Shown: piece by piece, positions 51,314-60,275 of the stretch
Layout: each line of letters begins with the position of its first letter
How positions within the stretch are numbered: position 1 is the first letter of the stretch
Notes under the pieces: model-generated
Databases searched by the model: none
What the model was told of the DNA's origin: nothing
The model's input: only the letters and a program-made list of their open reading frames with translations
Position numbers and translations under genes: made by a program
NCBI GenBank assembly: GCA_016124315.1
Contig: WGNW01000020.1
Span: forward strand, 22,208 to 86,207
Reading direction: 5' to 3'
Source: Alphaproteobacteria bacterium
Lineage (GTDB): Bacteria > Pseudomonadota > Alphaproteobacteria > SMXS01
Length of the DNA stretch: 64,000 nt

Positions 51314-52537
51314 TCACCTCGGCTTCCCGAAGGCCAGCACGGCGTTCAGGCCGCCGAACGCGAAGGAATTGGAGACGGCCAAATCGATCTCCCGCGCCTG
51401 TCCCACATTTGGCGTGTAGTCCAGGTCGCATTGCGGGTCGGGCTCGTCCAGGTTGATGGTCGGCGGCACGAGCGAATGCTTCATCGCCAGGATGGCGGCG
51501 ATCGACTCCACGGCGCCGGCCGCGCCCAGCAGGTGCCCGTGCATGGACTTGGTGGAGCAGACCGCCATCGCTTCGGCGCCGGGACCAAAGGCCTGGCGGA
51601 TCGCCTGCGTCTCCGTCGGGTCGTTGGCCAGCGTTCCGGTCCCGTGCGCATTGATGTGCACGCGCTCGGGCGCGGGCAGGGCGATGCCCGCAGTCGCCAG
51701 CATCATGGCCTCGCGCGCCCCGTCCACTGATGGATTGATCATGTCCCTGGCGTCGGCATTCATGCCGAAGCCCACCACCTCGGCGTGGATGACGGCGCCG
51801 CGCGCGACGGCATGCTCGTACTCCTCGAGCACCAGGATGCCGGCGCCTTCGCCGATCACCAGGCCGTTGCGGTTGCGGCTGAACGGGCGGCACAGGCTGT
51901 CGCTCATGATGTGCATGGCGTTCCACGCCGTCAGGCAGCCATAGGTGAGACAGGCCTCGGCGGCGCCCGTCAGCGCCATGGTGAGCGAGCCCGAGCGGAT
52001 CATGTCGGCGCAGACGCCGATCGCGTGGGCACCCGATGCGCAGGCGCTGGAAACGGCGAAGGCCGGGCCGCGCAGGCCGTAGCGGATGCTGAGATGGCTC
52101 GGCGCCGAACTGGAGATGGTGCGCAGCACGGTCAGCGGATGGACCCGCCGGTCGCGCTTGAGCATCCCCCAATAGGCTTCATCCTGGGTTTCGTGGCCGC
52201 CGATGCCGCTACCGATGATGACGGCGCAGCGACTCAGGTCCTCGCTCCCGGCCGCTAGTCCCGCATCGGCCATCGCCTCGTCCGCCGCCATGGTCGCCAT
52301 CTGGCAGAACCGGTCCATGCGCGTGGTCTCACGGCCCAGCGGCGCGGCCGCCGACTCGAAGTCGGGCACTTCCGCGACGACCGGATCGAACGGGCCGCCA
52401 CGTTGCTCCCGCGCCCAGGTCGCCGAACTCCGGCCGATGCCGCAAGCGCCGCGGCTCAGGGCGTTCCAGTAGGATTGCTGGCCGGTGCCGATGGCCGAGA
52501 CGACGCCGAGCCCGGTGACGACCACGCGGCGGGTCAT
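51314..52537 (-). CDS. Beta-ketoacyl-ACP synthase (FabF/NodE-type)
   Basis: 407 aa from ATG 52537 with AGGAAG upstream. Thiolase fold with catalytic Cys166 (VSSACASGA), His in INAHGTGT and His in KSMHGHLLGAAG. It extends acyl chains on an acyl carrier protein by decarboxylative condensation. The gene lies 54 bp after a dedicated ACP gene and 120 bp before the LptF-like gene, which points to a special acyl chain rather than bulk fatty-acid synthesis. No ketoreductase or dehydratase is adjacent, so those may be shared with housekeeping enzymes. Confidence 0.9.
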   Translation of the reverse strand: MTRRVVVTGLGVVSAIGTGQQSYWNALSRGACGIGRSSATWAREQRGGPFDPVVAEVPDFESAAAPLGRETTRMDRFCQMATMAADEAMADAGLAAGSEDLSRCAVIIGSGIGGHETQDEAYWGMLKRDRRVHPLTVLRTISSSAPSHLSIRYGLRGPAFAVSSACASGAHAIGVCADMIRSGSLTMALTGAAEACLTYGCLTAWNAMHIMSDSLCRPFSRNRNGLVIGEGAGILVLEEYEHAVARGAVIHAEVVGFGMNADARDMINPSVDGAREAMMLATAGIALPAPERVHINAHGTGTLANDPTETQAIRQAFGPGAEAMAVCSTKSMHGHLLGAAGAVESIAAILAMKHSLVPPTINLDEPDPQCDLDYTPNVGQAREIDLAVSNSFAFGGLNAVLAFGKPR

Positions 52538-52591
52538 CTTCCTGCGCTTCCAGGAAGACAGGCGGAGTCGCGTCCGGCACACATTTCCCGG

Positions 52592-52846
52592 CTACTCCGC
52601 CTTTTCCAGCAGGGCCAGCAATTTGTCGAGCAGATCGCCCACGGTCTCCGCCTCGCCGAACGCGCCGTCGTTGGCGTTGTAGGGGATGTCGATCTTGAGC
52701 TGGTCCTCCAGCTCGAACACGATCTCGATGAGGCCGTAGGAGTCGATCCCCACATCCTCGATTCTCGAGTCCGCCGTGACAGGCGCCGCGGCATCCGGCG
52801 CATGTTTCTGAATGATCTCCAAGACCTGTTCTCGAGTGACGTTCAC
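52592..52846 (-). CDS. Acyl carrier protein
   Basis: 84 aa from GTG 52846, with GGGAG seven bases upstream; the open frame runs further up but without a good start. The phosphopantetheine Ser36 is in GIDSYGLIEIVFELED, the DS-x motif with Tyr in place of Leu. The four-helix acidic pattern is complete. It is the first gene of the leftward run ACP, ketoacyl synthase, LptF-like, LptG-like. It is not the housekeeping AcpP by context, which would lie beside fabG or fabF of the primary operon. Confidence 0.85.
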   Translation of the reverse strand: MNVTREQVLEIIQKHAPDAAAPVTADSRIEDVGIDSYGLIEIVFELEDQLKIDIPYNANDGAFGEAETVGDLLDKLLALLEKAE

Positions 52847-53187
52847 CAGTCCGCTCCCGGCTCCGTTCGACCCATCTTCGCGGCGGCTGCCGCAGAACAA
52901 CCCTCGTTTCCTCGGTGGCCGCGCCCAAATGCGGCGAACCATCCGAGGTTTGTCACTTTCTCGACCGACATGCCGGAACGGTACGTCGCGGTCCAGGAAT
53001 GATCTTGTCTGATGCAGGCTCCGGCCGTGTTACGGCCCACCCCCCTCCGACCGTCTCGCTTCAAGAATAATTATGGCGCATATGCCTTCGTGCGCAAGCC
53101 GTCTTGCCTTCCGGGCGTGCCGCCGGGGCGAAAGGCTCGACGGGATGGGAGCGCGCCGATATCGTCCTGCCCCATCGCGGCGGAGGC
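52847..53187. other. Divergent spacer between ACP and methyltransferase genes
   Basis: 341 bp without a confident gene. There is a GGCCGT-GTT-ACGGCC hairpin at 53023-53037 and an AT-rich AATAATTAT stretch near 53068 that could be a -10 region for the rightward methyltransferase. In-frame upstream extensions of the methyltransferase to 53104 are possible but Arg- and Gly-rich and unlikely. Confidence 0.4.
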
Positions 53188-54357
53188 ATGGATTTGGATT
53201 CGAAGCGCATGGAAGACGGCGGCGACGTCGCGTCGGACCGGTTGTTCAATCGGACCTTGGGAGAGAACTATGACCGGGTGGACTACGCGCCCGGAGTGGA
53301 GCCCAGGCTCGAGCACGAGCGGCTGTTGGGGATCGGCGCTCTCTTTGGCTGCTGCCCGGCGGGGCGAGACGTGCTGGACCTCGGCTGCGGGTGGGGCGTC
53401 CCTCTCGCCCGGGCGGCCGCGATGGGCGGCGACCGGCTGACGGGCCTGGACATCTCCCGGCGGGCGCTGGCCCAGGCGGAAGCGCGATGTGCCCCGTTCG
53501 GCAGCCGGTGCCGTCTGGAACACGTCGACTTGCTCGATGTGCGGCCGGAGGATCTGGGGACCTACGACCTCGTCTACAATGTGGGGGTCTACTATGTGGC
53601 GCCCGAGGCGGTCCGGCGCAGGCTGGTCGACCTGATCGGCCGGTGCGTCGGCCCCGGCGGCATCGCCGTCGTCACCTATTACGCCGGGCCGATGGCCGAC
53701 ATCCGGGAGAGGGTCTATCGGCTGCTGCGGGAGGCCTCGGACTCCGCCTCCTCGCCGTCGGCCGCAGTCGCCGCGGCGCGCTCGGGGCTGGCGGCCCTCA
53801 AGCAACAGATCCAGCAGACGACCTGGAAGGACATGCTGCTGGAGGAACTCGACCGCATCGGCAGGGCTCCGGACTCGCTGCTGTACCACGAGGGCCTCAA
53901 TTCCAGCTTCGCGGCGGTGGAAACACTGGTTCTCGCCCGGGAAATGGAGCGGTACGGACTGCACTTCCTGGCCTACAGCGGGCCGGGTCCGTCTCTGTCG
54001 GTCCCGTCTTCCTCGACCAGGGCGGCGGCCGCGTCCACCTATGATCTTTCGAGAGGGGGCTACCGCTATGCCGTCTTCGGAAAGCCGCCCGGGAGCGCTT
54101 TTGACATCCGCACGCCTCTGGTCACCTGGCAAGCGTCGCTGACCCGCACCCTCCAGCCGGATGGGTCCGTGAAGTACGTCAATATCGAGTCCGGTCGGAG
54201 CGTCGTCGTCACCAGGCCGGCAATCGGCGCTCTGGTGGACCGTCTGGTCGCTGGGCCGGCCAACTGGCAGCAACTCGTTGCTGCTGCCGGGACGGCCGCG
54301 TCCGCGGAGCCGCCGGCCGTCGAAGCCCAGAGTGCCTTGACCAAGCTCTGGCAATAA
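53188..54357 (+). CDS. SAM-dependent methyltransferase with C-terminal regulatory-type domain
   Basis: About 389 aa from ATG 53188 (ATG 53209 and 53104 are alternatives). Class I methyltransferase: VLDLGCGWGVPLARAA, TGLDISRRALAQAEARC, HVDLLDV and YDLVYNVGVYYVAPEAVRR. The C-terminal 160 residues after the Ala/Ser-rich linker (SVPSSSTRAAAASTYD) resemble the methyltransferase regulatory domain found in PKMT-like proteins. Substrate not determined. Divergence from the ACP operon across 341 bp might mean shared control, for instance methylation of a lipid or sugar head group; this is inference. Confidence 0.7.
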   Translation: MDLDSKRMEDGGDVASDRLFNRTLGENYDRVDYAPGVEPRLEHERLLGIGALFGCCPAGRDVLDLGCGWGVPLARAAAMGGDRLTGLDISRRALAQAEARCAPFGSRCRLEHVDLLDVRPEDLGTYDLVYNVGVYYVAPEAVRRRLVDLIGRCVGPGGIAVVTYYAGPMADIRERVYRLLREASDSASSPSAAVAAARSGLAALKQQIQQTTWKDMLLEELDRIGRAPDSLLYHEGLNSSFAAVETLVLAREMERYGLHFLAYSGPGPSLSVPSSSTRAAAASTYDLSRGGYRYAVFGKPPGSAFDIRTPLVTWQASLTRTLQPDGSVKYVNIESGRSVVVTRPAIGALVDRLVAGPANWQQLVAAAGTAASAEPPAVEAQSALTKLWQ

Positions 54358-54446
54358 GAGCTTGTGGTGCCGCGCGTCGAACCGCAGGTCGGAACGTAGA
54401 TCGGCCTCACGCCGCGCCCCCAAGGGATCTCTCACCCATTGCCGCT

Positions 54447-55418
54447 CTACTTCCTCACCGTCCCGGCGCGGTCCTGGCGGTCGCCGTCCGTCTCGATCGG
54501 GCGGAGATAGACGCGCTTGATCGAGGGGTGCGCCCGCTCCAGGGTCGAGGTGAGGTCGCGCGAGACCTGTTCCACGCTCTCGGCGTCGAGCTCGTTCCGG
54601 AAGTCTATGGAAATGGCCAGCATCACCTCGTTCGGTCCGAGTTGCATGCTGAGGATTTCCGGCGCTTCGACCACGTCCGGATGCCGCGCCATGACCGTGC
54701 GGACTTCCCGCAGGATTTCCGGCGACGCGGCCTCGCCGGTCAGCAGGCTGAGGGTCTCGCGCGCCAGCACGGCCGCCGCGCCGACCAGAACCGCGCCGAT
54801 CGCGATCGAGCCCAGGCCGTCGAACACCGGCGCATCGAGAAAATACGCGAGCCCCAAGCCGACCGCCGCGCACAGCAGGCCGATGATGGCGGCCGCGTCC
54901 TCGCACAGCACCGCAAAGACCGAAGGGTCCTTACTGCTGCGCAGCGCCTGCCACGGAGAGCGGCCCGGAAATCGCTGCTTCAGCTTCTTCCAGGCCAGCC
55001 GCAGGGTGTAGCCCTCGATCAGGACGGTGACCGCGAGCACGGCGAAATTCACCGCCGGGTGCTCGACCGGGTGGGGATGGTTCAGCTTGTGGACGCCCTC
55101 GTAGACCGAAACGGCGCCGCCAAGGGAGAAGATGAGCAGGGCGACGATGAACGCCCAGAAATACATCTCCATGCCGTAGCCGAAGGGGTGCGAGGCGTCC
55201 GCCGGCCGGCTGGCCCGGTGTCGGCCGAGCAGCAGCAGGCCTTGGTTGCTGGTGTCCACGGTCGAATGGATCGCTTCGCTCAGCATGGCGCTGGAGCCGG
55301 TCCACCACGCGGCGGCGAACTTGGTGGCGGCGATCGCCAGGTTTCCGGCCAATGCCGCAAATACCACGAAGCTGGAGCTGTCTTCTGCCATCCGTCCATG
55401 AACCATGCCGCTGCTCAT
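54447..55418 (-). CDS. Cation diffusion facilitator metal efflux protein
   Basis: 323 aa, six membrane helices then a cytoplasmic ferredoxin-like domain. The metal-site residues lie in SEAIHSTVDTSNQ (HxxxD in helix 2) and in AVLCEDAAAIIG (helix 5, Asp with Glu). This resembles the SLC30A9/MMT1-like branch. The C-terminal domain starts near SLLTGEAASPEILREVR and ends in RPIETDGDRQDR. It exports Zn2+, Fe2+, Mn2+ or Co2+ in exchange for protons. No regulator is adjacent. Confidence 0.85.
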   Translation of the reverse strand: MSSGMVHGRMAEDSSSFVVFAALAGNLAIAATKFAAAWWTGSSAMLSEAIHSTVDTSNQGLLLLGRHRASRPADASHPFGYGMEMYFWAFIVALLIFSLGGAVSVYEGVHKLNHPHPVEHPAVNFAVLAVTVLIEGYTLRLAWKKLKQRFPGRSPWQALRSSKDPSVFAVLCEDAAAIIGLLCAAVGLGLAYFLDAPVFDGLGSIAIGAVLVGAAAVLARETLSLLTGEAASPEILREVRTVMARHPDVVEAPEILSMQLGPNEVMLAISIDFRNELDAESVEQVSRDLTSTLERAHPSIKRVYLRPIETDGDRQDRAGTVRK

Positions 55419-55548
55419 GCAACTCCGGCCGGGATGTCAGGGTTCCTGCCTTCAGGCAAGGTTGGCAAATGGATAATTCGGCAACCAGCCCGATTGCATT
55501 TTTTTTACAGGGGGCTTACTTCTCTAAAAGTCATGCGTGATGTTTTTA

Positions 55549-55562
55549 TGCCCTCAAGGGCA
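55549..55562. repeat. Small inverted repeat upstream of the third TonB receptor
   Basis: TGCCCT-CA-AGGGCA occurs at 55549-55562 in the 240-bp spacer between the divergent efflux and receptor genes, just after a T-rich stretch. It could be an operator; it does not resemble a Fur box. Confidence 0.3.
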
Positions 55563-55658
55563 AGCGCCTCGGCGTCGGGCCGGCCGGTTGCGGCTTCCTG
55601 ATCCGGCGGTAGCGGGTGTCGCCATGACGACCGGGAAGCCTGCAGGGGAGCTTAAGGG

Positions 55659-58163
55659 ATGAGCGTACGTCGGGATAACTCCGCCGGAGTGGTGATTCGC
55701 GCCGCGGCGAGACCTCGTACATGGGGTGCGGCTGCGTTGCTGGCCGGCGCACTCGGGATGGCGCTGCCGGCGATGGCCGCCGACGAGCAGCCCCGGACGG
55801 GGTCGACCGCGGCGGGCGGCATCGAATCGATCACCATCACCGCCCGTAAGAAGGAGGAGCGCCAGATCGACGTGCCGGTGGCCTCGACGGTGCTGCCCAA
55901 GGAGACCATCGAGAAGTACGCGACCACCGAACTCACCCAGCTGGGTTTCCAGACCCCGGGCGTGCGCATCGACCGGGCGGGCGGCGGCACGCCGGGCGCC
56001 TTCATCTACATTCGCGGCATCGGCGTGTTCGGCCCCGACTACGGTTCCGAACAGCCCGTTTCCATCGTCGTCGACGGCGTGCCCATCGGGCGCGGCCACA
56101 TCGTCGATTCCGGCTTCTTCGACCAGTCCAGCATCCAGGTGCTGAAGGGACCGCAGTCGCTGTTCTTCGGCAAGAACACGCCGGCCGGCGTGATCGCGCT
56201 CGACAGCGTGAGCCCGGTGCCCGGCGAGGACGTGACCGGCTACGTCAGGGCGAGCTACGGCATCAGCACCGAGGATCCGACCCTGGAGGGTGCGGTCTCG
56301 ATCCCGATATCCGACAAGTTCGCCATCCGCGTCGCGCTTCGCGGCGAGGACATGCAGGGCGGCTACATGAAGAGCAAGGGCGTGCCGACCACCGTCACCC
56401 CGGCCGAATTCCCCGATCCGTTCTTCACCGGCCCGACGCTGCTGCCCGGCGCCAACTCGAGCAAGTATCCGCGGACCAAGCAGCTCATCGGCCGCTTCAC
56501 CGCGGTCTACAAGCCGAACGACAATTTCGACGCGACGCTGAAGTTCTTCGGCTCCTACTTCCACAACAATTCCAGCACCGCCGGCAGCGCCATCGTCCAC
56601 TGCGACGGCGGCGACCATCCCCATTACGCCGACCTGCTGACCGGCACGCTGTACGAGGATCCCGGCTACACCTGCGGCTTCCAGCACCGCAACGCCACCG
56701 ACAGCCTGGCGGCGCCGATCCTCGACAACTTCATCAGCGCGCCGAAGGACGGCAAGTACTTCACCCTCGGCAAGAACTACCTGACCTCGCTGAAGATGAA
56801 CCTCACCGCCGGCGACTTCACAGTCACCTCGGTGACCGGCCTCTACCTGCTGCGCTCGAGCGAGTTCGACAACTACGATTACACCATCTACGCCGAGACG
56901 CCCGACTACCAGAAGGAGCGGACCCGGTCGTTCACCCAGGAACTGCACGCCGTCTCCCACTTCGACGGGCCGGTCAACGTGACCGTCGGCGCGTTCTACG
57001 AGAACGAGCACCGCACGCTCTACAACACCAACCGCATCTTCCTGCTGGGGCCGTATCCGGTCGAAGGACCGTACTACGGCGCCAGCAACACGATGATCGA
57101 CTACGACATCAACAACAGCTGGAGCTTCTCGGTCTTCGGCGAACTCACCTGGCAGATCACCCCCAACCTGGAACTGGCCGGTGGCGGCCGCTGGACCAAG
57201 GTCCACAAGGACACCCACATCACCCAGCCCTTCGAGTGGCTGACGATCACCGGGGCCAGCCCGTTCGCGCCGACCGGGGCCGATTACCACGTGCAGGTGG
57301 ATGAGAACAACTTCTCGCCGCAGGTGACCCTGACCTGGCATCCGGTGCGGGACATGACCCTCTACGGCGCCTACCGCACCGGCTTCCTGGCCGGCGGCAT
57401 CGGCAATCCGGGCGTCGTGACCAACTACACCGGCTTTACCGACCAGCAGCTTCACGATGCGTTGGCGTTCGATGCGGAGAAGGCGCAGGGCTTCGAGGTG
57501 GGCGTCAAGGGCATCTTCCTCAACGGCATCCTGAACGGCGACCTGACCTTGTTCCGGTATCGCTACAAGGGACTGCAGGTGGCCACCTTCCACCCGGAGA
57601 CCACCAGCTTCTCCATCGGCAATGCCGCCAGCGCCATCGACCAGGGCGTGGAGGCCCAGCTGTCTGCCCAGCTGACCGACGAATTCAACGTCCACGCGTC
57701 GGTCACCTACGTGGACCTGCACTACAAGAATTATCCGAACGCGCCGTGCTACAGCTCCCAGACCGAGGCCCAGGGCTGCCTGGTCGGTCCGCCGGCCCAT
57801 CAGGACCTGTCCGGCGAGCACTTCGGAGTTGCGCCGCTCACCGTCAACGTGGGCGCCACCTACGACACGCCGATCAGCGAGCATTACAACCTGTCGGTCA
57901 GCGCCGACCTCACCGCCGCCGACAAGGGCCGCGAACTGAACCGGCAGCCTTATACGGCCGCCGGTTCCTACGCGATCCTGAATGCCTCGATCCGGCTCTA
58001 CCAGCCGGACGAGGGCTGGGAATTCGCGATCATCGGCACCAACCTGACCAACGAGATCTACGCCACCTCGCTGCAGGGCAAGCCGCTCGGCGCGCCCTTC
58101 GACATCACCGGGACGATCAATCCGTCGCGGGAAGTCCGGTTGCAGGTCTCGCGTCGCTTCTGA
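55659..58163 (+). CDS. TonB-dependent outer-membrane receptor
   Basis: 834 aa from ATG 55659. A long basic N-terminus leads to a signal sequence ending at MAADEQ, then ESITITARKKEERQIDVPVASTV and plug IQVLKGPQSLFFGKNTPAGV, and a barrel ending REVRLQVSRRF. The plug closely resembles that of the receptor at 13750 (QSLFFGKN), so the two belong to one subfamily and may import related hydrophobic compounds. It stands alone, followed by a strong terminator hairpin. Confidence 0.9.
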   Translation: MSVRRDNSAGVVIRAAARPRTWGAAALLAGALGMALPAMAADEQPRTGSTAAGGIESITITARKKEERQIDVPVASTVLPKETIEKYATTELTQLGFQTPGVRIDRAGGGTPGAFIYIRGIGVFGPDYGSEQPVSIVVDGVPIGRGHIVDSGFFDQSSIQVLKGPQSLFFGKNTPAGVIALDSVSPVPGEDVTGYVRASYGISTEDPTLEGAVSIPISDKFAIRVALRGEDMQGGYMKSKGVPTTVTPAEFPDPFFTGPTLLPGANSSKYPRTKQLIGRFTAVYKPNDNFDATLKFFGSYFHNNSSTAGSAIVHCDGGDHPHYADLLTGTLYEDPGYTCGFQHRNATDSLAAPILDNFISAPKDGKYFTLGKNYLTSLKMNLTAGDFTVTSVTGLYLLRSSEFDNYDYTIYAETPDYQKERTRSFTQELHAVSHFDGPVNVTVGAFYENEHRTLYNTNRIFLLGPYPVEGPYYGASNTMIDYDINNSWSFSVFGELTWQITPNLELAGGGRWTKVHKDTHITQPFEWLTITGASPFAPTGADYHVQVDENNFSPQVTLTWHPVRDMTLYGAYRTGFLAGGIGNPGVVTNYTGFTDQQLHDALAFDAEKAQGFEVGVKGIFLNGILNGDLTLFRYRYKGLQVATFHPETTSFSIGNAASAIDQGVEAQLSAQLTDEFNVHASVTYVDLHYKNYPNAPCYSSQTEAQGCLVGPPAHQDLSGEHFGVAPLTVNVGATYDTPISEHYNLSVSADLTAADKGRELNRQPYTAAGSYAILNASIRLYQPDEGWEFAIIGTNLTNEIYATSLQGKPLGAPFDITGTINPSREVRLQVSRRF

Positions 58164-58175
58164 TCCGGGTGTTGT

Positions 58176-58207
58176 TTCCCGCCGGCGCGACTTCGCGCCG
58201 GCGGGAA
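58176..58207 (+). terminator. Strong hairpin terminator after the TonB receptor
   Basis: Bases 58176-58189 pair perfectly with 58194-58207, a 14-bp stem closed by a 4-nt loop (ACTT), 13 bp after the receptor stop. There is no T run, but stability is high enough to separate the receptor from the AI-2E-family gene at 58264. Confidence 0.65.
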
Positions 58208-58263
58208 CCAGCCGAAGTCGCCGCAGTTAGCTGGATGGGTACGTAATTCCATCCGGAGGGGCG

Positions 58264-59307
58264 ATGGCGGCCGAGACGGCGAACGAGGATGAAGGGCGGT
58301 TGGTCCGCCGTGTGCTGATCGTCATCGGGCTCGTGGCGTTCGCGCTGCTGCTCTGGGAACTGCGCCGCCTGCTCGTGCTGGTGTTCGGCGCCATCCTGGT
58401 GGCGGTGATCTTTCGAGCCCTGGCAGCGCCGCTTCACCGCCATGCGCGACTGCCGCAGGGGCTGGCGCTCGCCATTGCGATCGCGCTTCTGGCGGCGTTC
58501 GTCGGCGGGGTGTCGTGGATGCTGGGGGCGCAGATCAGCCAGCAGGTCGCGACGATCCTGGACAAGATCGGGTCCTGGCAGCAGATCGTCGCCAGTATCG
58601 GCGGTCACGATCTGGTGGAGCACGTGAAGGAGTGGGTGTCCCACACCCTGGCCAATGGCGGCTCCGCGGTGTCCAGTGTCAGTACCATCCTGTTCTCGCT
58701 GGGCAACGGCCTTGTCGACATCCTGGTGTCGCTGGCTGCGGGCATCTATCTTGCCAGCCAGCCGGAGCCCTATCTTCGCGGGTTCGTCAAGCTGTTTCCC
58801 AGGGAACGCCGGCCGCTGGCCGAGGAGGTGCTGGACGATGCAGGCCGCGCACTGCGCCTCTGGCTGCTGGGCCAGTTGGTGGCGATGCTGGTCGTCGGGA
58901 CGCTGACGGGACTCGGCTACTGGGCGATCGGACTGCCTTCGGCGCTCACCCTCGGCCTGCTGGCAGGCATCCTGGAATTCATCCCGCTCCTGGGTCCCCT
59001 GCTGGCCGCTATTCCGGCGCTACTGCTCGCCCTGTCCCACAGCGCCGATCTGGCACTCTGGACGCTGGGCCTCTACATCGTCGTGCAGCAGCTCGAAGGC
59101 CACATCATCACGCCCCTCGTGCAGCAATACGCCGTCGACGTGCCCGCGGCGCTGCTGCTGTTCGTGATCCTGGGCGGCGGCGTCCTGTTCGGCGCCATCT
59201 GGATCATCCTGGCGGCGCCGCTCACGGTGGTGGGCTTCGTCCTCGTCAAGCGGCTCTATGTGCGGGAGGCGCTCGAGACACCGACGTCGATACCCGGCGA
59301 GGAGTGA
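58264..59307 (+). CDS. AI-2E/PerM family permease-like membrane protein
   Basis: 347 aa with about eight hydrophobic segments. Signatures of the family are the central soluble region (QISQQVATILDKIGSWQQI...) and the C-terminal block FIPLLGPLLAAIPALLLAL followed by VQQLEGHIITPLVQQYAVDVPAALLLFVILGGGVLFG. Members include TqsA (AI-2 export), PerM and Na+/H+ antiporters; the exact transported molecule cannot be told from sequence. It is convergent with modA, 11 bp apart. Confidence 0.85.
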   Translation: MAAETANEDEGRLVRRVLIVIGLVAFALLLWELRRLLVLVFGAILVAVIFRALAAPLHRHARLPQGLALAIAIALLAAFVGGVSWMLGAQISQQVATILDKIGSWQQIVASIGGHDLVEHVKEWVSHTLANGGSAVSSVSTILFSLGNGLVDILVSLAAGIYLASQPEPYLRGFVKLFPRERRPLAEEVLDDAGRALRLWLLGQLVAMLVVGTLTGLGYWAIGLPSALTLGLLAGILEFIPLLGPLLAAIPALLLALSHSADLALWTLGLYIVVQQLEGHIITPLVQQYAVDVPAALLLFVILGGGVLFGAIWIILAAPLTVVGFVLVKRLYVREALETPTSIPGEE

Positions 59308-59318
59308 TCCCGCTTCCG

Positions 59319-60107
59319 TCAGCGCGGAATCGGCGTGAACCCGTAGTGCCGGAAGATCTCCGCCGCTGCGGGACTTTGCAAGTAGTCGAGAAAGCCGTCT
59401 GCGCCCGGCTTGGCGCCCTTGACCACCGCGGCGGGATATTCGATCGGGGGGTGGCTGTCCGTCGGGAAGGTGCCGACGATGCGCACCCGGTTCTCCACCA
59501 CCACGTCGCTGCCATAGACGATGCCGAGCGGCGCCTCGCCCCGGGCGACGAAGGCCAGGGCGGTGCGCACGTTGGAGGCCCGCAGCACCCGCGACTCGAT
59601 GGATTGCCACGCGCCGAGCGATTGCAGCGCCGCCTTGGCGTAGCGGCCTGCCGGCACGAAATCCGGGTCGCCCGTCGCCAGCTTGCCGTCGGGCCCCAGG
59701 AGCTTTGCCAGGTTCACGCCCGGCTTCAGGCTGACCTGGGCCGTACTGTCGCCCGGCGCGACGAGCACCAGCGTGTTCGCCACGATCTTCCGCCGCGTTC
59801 CGTCCTTCAGCAGGCCGCGCTTTTCCAGGTAGTCGGCCCACTCCGTGTCGGCGGAGACGAACACGTCGGCCGGCGCGCCGGCCTCGATCTGACGCGCCAC
59901 GGCTGAGCTGGAGGCGAAGGAGAATCGAACGGGCACGCCGGTTTCCTTGGTGTAGCGTTCCCCGATGTCCTGCAGGGCATTGGTGAGCGAGGCGGCGGCA
60001 AACACCGTAAGGCCCTGGCTCTGGGCCCGGACCGGAGAGGCAAACGCCCCCGATCCGGCCAGGAGGGCGAGGGACAGGGCCAGGAGGCGAAGGGCTTTGA
60101 CGATCAT
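59319..60107 (-). CDS. modA: ModA, periplasmic molybdate-binding protein
   Basis: 262 aa from ATG 60107 with GGAG seven bases upstream. Signal peptide MIVKALRLLALSLALLAGSG to AQS, then LTVFAAASLTNALQDIGERY, VRFSFASSSAVARQIEAGAPADVFVSADTEWADYL and ALGIV-like LGIVYGSDVV, the oxyanion-binding pattern of ModA. It captures molybdate for the ModBC ABC transporter, whose genes are not in the window. The 168-bp spacer to modE contains a clear ModE box, so expression is repressed when molybdate is plentiful. Confidence 0.9.
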   Translation of the reverse strand: MIVKALRLLALSLALLAGSGAFASPVRAQSQGLTVFAAASLTNALQDIGERYTKETGVPVRFSFASSSAVARQIEAGAPADVFVSADTEWADYLEKRGLLKDGTRRKIVANTLVLVAPGDSTAQVSLKPGVNLAKLLGPDGKLATGDPDFVPAGRYAKAALQSLGAWQSIESRVLRASNVRTALAFVARGEAPLGIVYGSDVVVENRVRIVGTFPTDSHPPIEYPAAVVKGAKPGADGFLDYLQSPAAAEIFRHYGFTPIPR

Positions 60108-60122
60108 GGGTGACTCCGGAAG

Positions 60123-60146
60123 CGTTATATCCTGATGAATATAACG
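60123..60146. promoter_or_regulatory. ModE box
   Basis: CGTTATAT (60123-60130), 8 nt, ATATAACG (60139-60146) is a perfect inverted repeat of the ModE type (E. coli consensus arms built on TATAT and AACGAT; the right arm here continues as CGAT). It is 15 bp upstream of the modA start and 129 bp from the divergent modE start, so ModE can repress modA and possibly itself. Confidence 0.85.
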
Positions 60147-60275
60147 ATGGAGGATGCGTCGCAAGCGGTTCCGCCCGCGCGTCCGTGCGGGCCGGCCATG
60201 CGCCCTCGGGAGATGTTTTCCCGGCGTGGCGAGTGCTTTATGGTCGAAGGCTGTCGATAACGCCGCGGGGCCGCC

